This document shows positions 23,948 to 28,351 of a stretch of DNA of 28,351 nucleotides, in pieces; the first letter of the stretch is position 1; every line of letters begins with the position of its first letter. The notes under the pieces were generated by a model that had not been told where the DNA came from, made no database searches, and saw nothing but the letters and a program-made list of their open reading frames with translations. Origin of the DNA: Oceanospirillaceae bacterium (GTDB taxonomy: Bacteria > Pseudomonadota > Gammaproteobacteria > Pseudomonadales > Balneatricaceae). Location: positions 1-28,351 of the forward strand of contig JAGSHA010000009.1 in NCBI GenBank assembly GCA_023954795.1. The letters run 5' to 3'. Made by a program: the position numbers and the translations under genes.

Positions 23948-24274
23948 ATGAGCGAGAACATCGTAAACGTTACCGATGCCTCTTTTGAAGAGGATGTCCT
24001 GAAAGCTGAGGGCGCGGTACTGGTTGATTACTGGGCGGAGTGGTGCGGTCCATGCAAAATGATTGCCCCTGTGCTGGAAGAGATCGCCAAGGAATACGAA
24101 GGTCAGCTGAAAGTGTGTAAGCTGAACATCGATGAAAACAACGACACGCCACCGAAATTTGGTATCCGTGGTATCCCAACCCTGATGTTGTTCAAGGGTG
24201 GTAACGTTGAAGCGACTAAGGTTGGCGCACTGTCTAAGTCCCAGCTGGCTGCATTCATCGAAGCGAACCTGTAA
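23948..24274 (+). CDS. trxA: Thioredoxin 1
   Basis: 108 residues, the standard size (E. coli 109 with Met). The active site is WCGPC with Cys33 and Cys36. Other hallmarks are VDYWAEWCGPCK, the cis-proline loop GIRGIPTLMLFKGG, and the buried Asp27. It reduces protein disulfides in the cytoplasm using electrons from thioredoxin reductase. The ATG at 23948 is preceded by GGAGAAAG. An in-frame ATG at 23891 would add 19 residues that lie over the promoter, so it is rejected. It lies upstream of rho, as in E. coli and Pseudomonas. Confidence 0.98.
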   Translation: MSENIVNVTDASFEEDVLKAEGAVLVDYWAEWCGPCKMIAPVLEEIAKEYEGQLKVCKLNIDENNDTPPKFGIRGIPTLMLFKGGNVEATKVGALSKSQLAAFIEANL

Positions 24275-24284
24275 TTCCAGGTCT

Positions 24285-24351
24285 GAAAATGTGGTCGCTG
24301 ACAGTAACCTGAGAATAATTTCGTATCCGACGGTTCCAGTGCCACATTTTC
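24285..24351 (+). other. Long-range inverted repeat after trxA
   Basis: GAAAATGTGG (24285-24294) and CCACATTTTC (24342-24351) are perfect 10-base complements separated by 47 bases, with AACC/GGTT complementarity in between. It begins just after the trxA stop and ends before the rho promoter. The 3' arm ends in TTTTC, so it could act as a loose terminator between trxA and rho. Confidence 0.45.
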
Positions 24352-24363
24352 TCCTCTCTGCTA

Positions 24364-24392
24364 TAGACAGCGTAGAAACAACCTTTTATAGT
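24364..24392 (+). promoter_or_regulatory. Probable sigma70 promoter of rho
   Basis: TAGACA (24364-24369) and TATAGT (24387-24392) each match the consensus at five of six positions with an ideal 17-base spacer. Transcription would start near 24399 and give rho a leader of about 139 bases. Long leaders are typical for rho, which represses its own synthesis in E. coli. The leader (24399-24537) shows a tandem AGTAGCT motif near 24445-24460 and no open reading frame with a ribosome site. Confidence 0.6.
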
Positions 24393-24537
24393 CGTTGCAT
24401 AGACAGCCCGTCGCGCTCAGATTTGACGGTGTTCCTGTCACAGTAGTAGCTGTAGTAGCTCTATTTAGTAATTCCGAATTCTTCCCAAAACCTACCCATT
24501 CATCTTAAGCAGGCCTTTTGCCGCGCTCCCTTAACTT

Positions 24538-25797
24538 ATGAATCTTACTGAACTGAAAACAAAAAGCGTTCCTGAACTGCTGGATATCGCCAAAGGCATG
24601 GGCATGGACAATCTTGCCCGTTCCCGTAAACAGGATGTGATTTTTGCCATCCTGAAACGCCACTCCAAAGGTGGTGAAGATATCTATGGCGACGGCGTAC
24701 TTGAAATTCTGCAGGATGGCTTCGGCTTTTTGCGTTCCGCCGACTCCTCTTACCTGGCGGGACCCGATGACATCTATGTGTCCCCAAGCCAGATCCGTCG
24801 TTTCAACCTGCGTACAGGTGACACGATTGCCGGTAAGATTCGTCCACCCAAAGAAGGTGAGCGTTACTTTGCCCTGCTGAAAGTTAACGAGATTAACTAC
24901 GACAAGCCGGAAAACGCGAAGAACAAGATCTTGTTCGAAAACCTGACGCCATTGTTTGCGCAGGACCGTTTACGTCTTGAGATGGGTAACGGCAGTACCG
25001 AAGATCTGACCGCACGTGTCATTGATCTGGTTTGTCCGATGGGTAAAGGCCAGCGTGCTTTGGTGGTGTCTCCGCCTAAAGCCGGTAAGACCCTGATGCT
25101 GCAGAACATTGCCAATAGCATCACCCGCAACAACCCTGAGACCCACCTGATTGTCCTGCTGATCGATGAGCGCCCGGAGGAGGTGACCGAGATGCAGCGT
25201 ACAGTACGTGGTGAAGTGGTTGCTTCTACCTTCGATGAGCCGCCAGCACGCCACGTGCAGGTTGCCGAGATGGTACTGGAAAAAGCGAAGCGTCTGACCG
25301 AGCATAAAAAAGACGTGGTGATCCTGCTGGATTCCATCACACGTCTTGCACGTGCCTACAACACGGTGATTCCATCCTCCGGTAAAGTACTGACCGGTGG
25401 TGTGGATGCACATGCACTGGAACGTCCAAAGCGTTTCTTTGGTGCGGCACGTAATATCGAAGAGGGCGGCAGCCTGACCATCATCGCGACAGCACTGGTT
25501 GATACCGGTTCTAAGATGGATGAGGTTATCTTCGAGGAATTTAAAGGTACCGGTAACTCCGAAGTTCATCTGGACCGTAAAGTTGCAGAGAAACGCGTAT
25601 ACCCAGCGATCAATATTCGTCGCTCCGGTACCCGTCGTGAAGACCTGTTGACCACAGAAGATGAGCTGCAGCGTATGTGGATTCTGCGTAAGCTGCTGGA
25701 TCCGATGGAAGATTCCGCGGCGATTGAGTTTGTACTCGATAAGTTGAAAGACTTTAAAACCAACGACGAGTTCTTCCTGTCGATGAAGCGGAAGTAA
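24538..25797 (+). CDS. rho: Transcription termination factor Rho
   Basis: Hexameric RNA-dependent ATPase that ends transcription. It has 419 residues, the same length as E. coli Rho. The N-terminal part starts MNLTELKTKSVPELLDIAKG (three-helix Rho-N), followed by the cold-shock-like RNA-binding domain (DGFGFLR and DDIYVSPSQIRRFNLRTGD). The ATPase P-loop is PPKAGKT with Lys184, Walker B is VVILLDSITRLARAYN, and the Q- and R-loops follow (SGKVLTGGVDAHAL). No strong ribosome site is seen before the ATG, which may reflect its regulated leader. A clear terminator follows 16 bases after the stop. Confidence 0.99.
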   Translation: MNLTELKTKSVPELLDIAKGMGMDNLARSRKQDVIFAILKRHSKGGEDIYGDGVLEILQDGFGFLRSADSSYLAGPDDIYVSPSQIRRFNLRTGDTIAGKIRPPKEGERYFALLKVNEINYDKPENAKNKILFENLTPLFAQDRLRLEMGNGSTEDLTARVIDLVCPMGKGQRALVVSPPKAGKTLMLQNIANSITRNNPETHLIVLLIDERPEEVTEMQRTVRGEVVASTFDEPPARHVQVAEMVLEKAKRLTEHKKDVVILLDSITRLARAYNTVIPSSGKVLTGGVDAHALERPKRFFGAARNIEEGGSLTIIATALVDTGSKMDEVIFEEFKGTGNSEVHLDRKVAEKRVYPAINIRRSGTRREDLLTTEDELQRMWILRKLLDPMEDSAAIEFVLDKLKDFKTNDEFFLSMKRK

Positions 25798-25812
25798 GAC
25801 GATTTCCGTATG

Positions 25813-25841
25813 AAAGGGTAAGCATTTGCTTGCCCTTTTTT
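25813..25841 (+). terminator. Rho-independent terminator after rho
   Basis: AAAGGG (25813-25818), a T-G pair, and AAGC pair with GCTT and CCCTTT across an ATTT loop, and T continues to 25841. It separates rho from ubiD. It also shows that the ATG at 25830, in frame with ubiD, lies inside the terminator and is not its start. Confidence 0.88.
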
Positions 25842-25865
25842 ATGGCTGTTAGATTGGTTATTTGC

Positions 25866-27341
25866 ATGGCGACACCCAAATACAAAGATCTGCGTGACTT
25901 TATCCAGATGCTGGAAGCACGTGGTGAGCTGAAACGTATCAAGCAAGAGATTGACCCCAATCTCGAAATGACTGAAATCGCTGATCGCACCCTGCGTGCT
26001 GGCGGTCCTGCCCTGCTGTTCGAAAATCCTAAAGGTTACGATTACCCGGTGCTGGCCAACCTGTTTGGTACGCCCGAGCGCGTTGCCATGGGAATGGGTG
26101 AAGAGACCGTTCACGCGTTGCGTGGTGTAGGCGAAGTGTTGGCTCAGCTTAAAGAACCTGAACCTCCAAAGGGTATGAAAGATGCCTGGGAGAAGTTGCC
26201 GGTCTTTAAGCAAGTGCTCAACATGGGACCGAAAGTGGTGAAGAAGGCCCCTTGTCAGACGCATGTGGTCGAAGGCGACGATGTTGATCTGAATAAGCTG
26301 CCGATCCAGACCTGCTGGCCGGGTGATGCCGGTCCGCTGGTGACCTGGCCGCTGGTAATTACGCGCGGTCCGAATAAAGAACGTCAGAATCTCGGTATTT
26401 ACCGGCAACAGCTGATCGGCAAAAATAAGCTGATCATGCGCTGGTTGGCCCATCGTGGTGGTGCGCTGGATTTCCGCGAATGGAAAAAAGAACATCCCGG
26501 TAAGCCTTTCCCGGTTGCTGTGGCGTTGGGGGCAGACCCGGCCACGATATTGGGTGCGGTGACTCCGGTACCGGACACGCTGTCAGAATACGCCTTTGCA
26601 GGTCTCCTGCGCGGTGGTAAAACCGAAGTTGTGCAGTGTAAGGGCAGTGATCTGCAGGTACCTGCCAGCGCAGAATTTATTCTTGAGGGATATATCGATC
26701 CCGATGAGATGGCAGACGAAGGTCCGTTTGGCGACCATACTGGTTATTACAACGAGGTGGATAGCTTCCCTGTCTTTACGGTCGAGCGCATTACACACCG
26801 TGATCGCCCGATCTATCACAGTACCTATACCGGTCGTCCGCCAGATGAGCCGGCCATTCTGGGGGTGGCGCTGAACGAGGTATTTGTGCCGATTCTGCAG
26901 AAGCAGTTCCCGGAGATCGTTGATTTTTACCTGCCGCCGGAAGGGTGCTCCTACCGTATGGCGGTGGTGACGATGAAGAAACAGTACCCGGGTCACGCTA
27001 AACGTGTGATGCTGGGGGTCTGGTCTTTTCTGCGTCAGTTTATGTACACCAAGTTTGTAATTGTGTGCGACGACGATGTAAATGCCCGCGACTGGAATGA
27101 TGTCATCTGGGCAATCACCACTCGCATGGACCCGCAGCGAGATACCGTGATGATCGACAATACGCCGATTGATTACCTCGACTTCGCATCCCCTGTATCA
27201 GGTTTGGGTTCGAAGATGGGGATGGATGCGACCAACAAGTGGGAAGGTGAGACCACCCGTGAGTGGGGCGAACCGATAAAAATGGATGACGCAATCAAGC
27301 AGCGGGTTGACGACATCTGGGACGAGCTGGATATTCTCTAG
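25866..27341 (+). CDS. ubiD: 4-hydroxy-3-polyprenylbenzoate decarboxylase (prenyl-FMN dependent)
   Basis: It removes the carboxyl group from the polyprenylated ring in ubiquinone synthesis, using prenylated FMN made by UbiX. From the ATG at 25866 it has 491 residues (E. coli 497). Almost every block of the family is present: KYKDLRDF at the N-terminus, TLRAGGPALLFENPKGYD, ERQNLGIYRQQLIGKNKLIM with the cofactor-binding arginines, LGADPATILGAVTPVPDTLS, EGPFGDHTGYYNEVDSFPVF with the acidic catalytic region, and NDVIWAITTRMDP. An upstream in-frame ATG at 25830 falls in the rho terminator. The stop codon overlaps the next start (TAGTG), so it is coupled to the reductase, matching ubiD-fre in E. 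coli. Confidence 0.97.
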   Translation: MATPKYKDLRDFIQMLEARGELKRIKQEIDPNLEMTEIADRTLRAGGPALLFENPKGYDYPVLANLFGTPERVAMGMGEETVHALRGVGEVLAQLKEPEPPKGMKDAWEKLPVFKQVLNMGPKVVKKAPCQTHVVEGDDVDLNKLPIQTCWPGDAGPLVTWPLVITRGPNKERQNLGIYRQQLIGKNKLIMRWLAHRGGALDFREWKKEHPGKPFPVAVALGADPATILGAVTPVPDTLSEYAFAGLLRGGKTEVVQCKGSDLQVPASAEFILEGYIDPDEMADEGPFGDHTGYYNEVDSFPVFTVERITHRDRPIYHSTYTGRPPDEPAILGVALNEVFVPILQKQFPEIVDFYLPPEGCSYRMAVVTMKKQYPGHAKRVMLGVWSFLRQFMYTKFVIVCDDDVNARDWNDVIWAITTRMDPQRDTVMIDNTPIDYLDFASPVSGLGSKMGMDATNKWEGETTREWGEPIKMDDAIKQRVDDIWDELDIL

Positions 27342-28351
27342 TGAGCGACACAGTATTTCTGCTGCACCTGAATGATGAACAGTATTCGGTGACTGTCCGG
27401 GCGGGAGAGGCCTTGCTCGAAGCGCTGGAAGGTGCCGGGTACCGGATGCGGAAAAGCTGTCGGAACGGGGTGTGCGAAATCTGTGAAGTAGGGTTACAGC
27501 GTGGAACGGTAAAGCAACGTTATCCAAGTGCAACCTACAACAATAATAACGCTGCAGAAAATGTCAGGGTGTTGGCGTGTACCGCGACACCGTTGACTGA
27601 TGTTTGGGTGAATATTGAAGGGCTGATAGCCCCCGGAGAACAATCGGTGAAAAAACTGGTTTGTGACATCAAAGGGATTGAGTCCCTGAACCACGATGTA
27701 TATCGGGTTCGTTTGCAGCTGCCATCAACTGGCAGTCTGGCTATTGAATTTAACGCCGGTCAGTATTTGGATGTGGTTCTGCCAGACGGCAAGCAAGCCT
27801 CATTCTCTATTGGCAGTGCGCCGGAGCAGGGGCGTGATCTGGAACTGCATATCCGACATATCCCGGATAGTGATATGTCCAACGCCATTATGGATCATCT
27901 GAAGTTTGCGAGCACGGTCGAGCTGGAGCTGCCAAAAGGCGATTGCTTCTTGCAGGCTAAAGCGCTGAACCCGGATACCCACTTTATCTTTGGCGCAGCG
28001 AGCACGGGCTTTGCCCAGGTGAAGAGCGTTGTTGAACACCTGCTGGCGAACCAAGTGCCTAATCCGATCACCATCTATTGGGGCGCGCGTATCGAAGAAG
28101 ATATGTATCTGGAGCGCTTGCCCCAGCAATGGGAAGCGGAGCACGCCAACCTGACATTCGTGCCAGTGGTGAGTGAGCCGGAAAACAGCCCGAACTGGAA
28201 AGGTCGTACGGGTTTGTTACCCGAAGCGGTATTGGAAGACTTTGCTGATCTGAGTGGCGTCGAGATCTTTGCCAGCGGCTCCCCTGCGATGGTCTATGCG
28301 TTGTTGGATGCGGCAGAAACCCGCGGCTTTAACGAAAAGCAGATGCATTCC
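27341..28351 (+). CDS. Ferredoxin-domain NAD(P)H-flavin reductase (Fre/CDP-6-deoxy-glucoseen reductase type), 3' end missing
   Basis: 337 codons to the window edge, starting with GTG at 27341-27343 that shares its first base with the ubiD stop. An N-terminal plant-type [2Fe-2S] domain has Cys40, Cys45, Cys48 (C-x4-C-x2-C, CRNGVCEIC) and Cys80. A flavin domain of the ferredoxin reductase fold follows (about 105-205), then an NAD(P) domain with FGAASTGFAQVKS (about 216) and the Fre-like strings ITIYWGARIEEDMYLERL and GRTGLLPEAVL. The C-terminal pattern (EKQMHS at the edge) suggests only a few residues are missing. The flavin motif usually written RxYS or RPFS reads ASFS at 153-156, lacking the arginine. 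It likely passes electrons from NAD(P)H; the acceptor is unknown. It is coupled with ubiD, so a link to quinone or prenyl-FMN chemistry is possible. Confidence 0.9.
   Translation, partial: MSDTVFLLHLNDEQYSVTVRAGEALLEALEGAGYRMRKSCRNGVCEICEVGLQRGTVKQRYPSATYNNNNAAENVRVLACTATPLTDVWVNIEGLIAPGEQSVKKLVCDIKGIESLNHDVYRVRLQLPSTGSLAIEFNAGQYLDVVLPDGKQASFSIGSAPEQGRDLELHIRHIPDSDMSNAIMDHLKFASTVELELPKGDCFLQAKALNPDTHFIFGAASTGFAQVKSVVEHLLANQVPNPITIYWGARIEEDMYLERLPQQWEAEHANLTFVPVVSEPENSPNWKGRTGLLPEAVLEDFADLSGVEIFASGSPAMVYALLDAAETRGFNEKQMHS

Noticed and set aside
24399..24537. A rho leader peptide gene (rhoL-like)
   Set aside because: No short frame with a ribosome site was found between the rho promoter and the rho ATG.
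25830..25865. ATG at 25830 as the ubiD start
   Set aside because: It lies inside the rho terminator stem, and the added residues are absent from UbiD homologues.
1..28351. Mobile element, prophage, CRISPR array or defence island
   Set aside because: No transposase, integrase, spaced direct repeats, tRNA-like attachment site or toxin-antitoxin pair could be recognised; gene content is core and codon use appears uniform by eye.

Overview
The window looks like ordinary chromosomal core sequence from a marine-type gammaproteobacterium. Protein similarity and gene order both suggest the Oceanospirillales/Pseudomonadales side of the class (Marinobacterium- or Amphritea-like), but the genus is inferred, not shown. 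Supporting gene orders are ppx/trxA-rho-ubiD as in Pseudomonas, nudE/yrfG-hslR-hslO-pckA as in enterobacteria and pseudomonads, and the divergent tesA/ybbA-ybbP set. I saw no tRNA, rRNA, CRISPR array, insertion sequence, integrase or phage gene.

Layout. Bases 1-3549 hold the 3' part of a very large BvgS-like hybrid sensor kinase, ending at a two-way terminator shared with ilvA (minus strand). ilvA diverges from rpiA. A sparse stretch follows, with a 13-base tandem repeat, a 40-residue membrane protein and an unrecognised 195-residue periplasmic protein. That protein diverges from a 899-residue AsmA-like DUF748 protein. The ybbA-ybbP ABC exporter genes (minus) diverge from the esterase gene tesA with start codons that physically overlap. 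tesA runs tail-to-tail into a CHASE/NarX-type sensor kinase that has no response regulator beside it. sodB, a small cysteine-containing protein, and the cysQ and nudE genes follow.

The right half is dense housekeeping: yrfG-hslR-hslO (nucleotidase, ribosome-rescue heat-shock protein, redox chaperone), pckA, ppx, trxA, rho, and a ubiD-flavin/ferredoxin reductase pair that runs off the right edge. Themes are central carbon and amino-acid metabolism (ilvA, rpiA, pckA), nucleotide and phosphate housekeeping (cysQ, nudE, yrfG, ppx), redox and stress protection (sodB, trxA, hslO, hslR), envelope functions (DUF748, YbbAP, TesA) and transcription termination (rho).

No clearly novel system is present. 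The points most worth a second look are the sensor with at least three periplasmic binding modules, the 40-residue membrane protein, the CATG overlap of the ybbA and tesA starts, the 74-base antisense overlap of tesA with the sensor kinase, the end-of-gene hairpins lacking U-tracts, the structured pckA and rho leaders, and a ferredoxin-type reductase whose flavin-binding arginine appears to be replaced.
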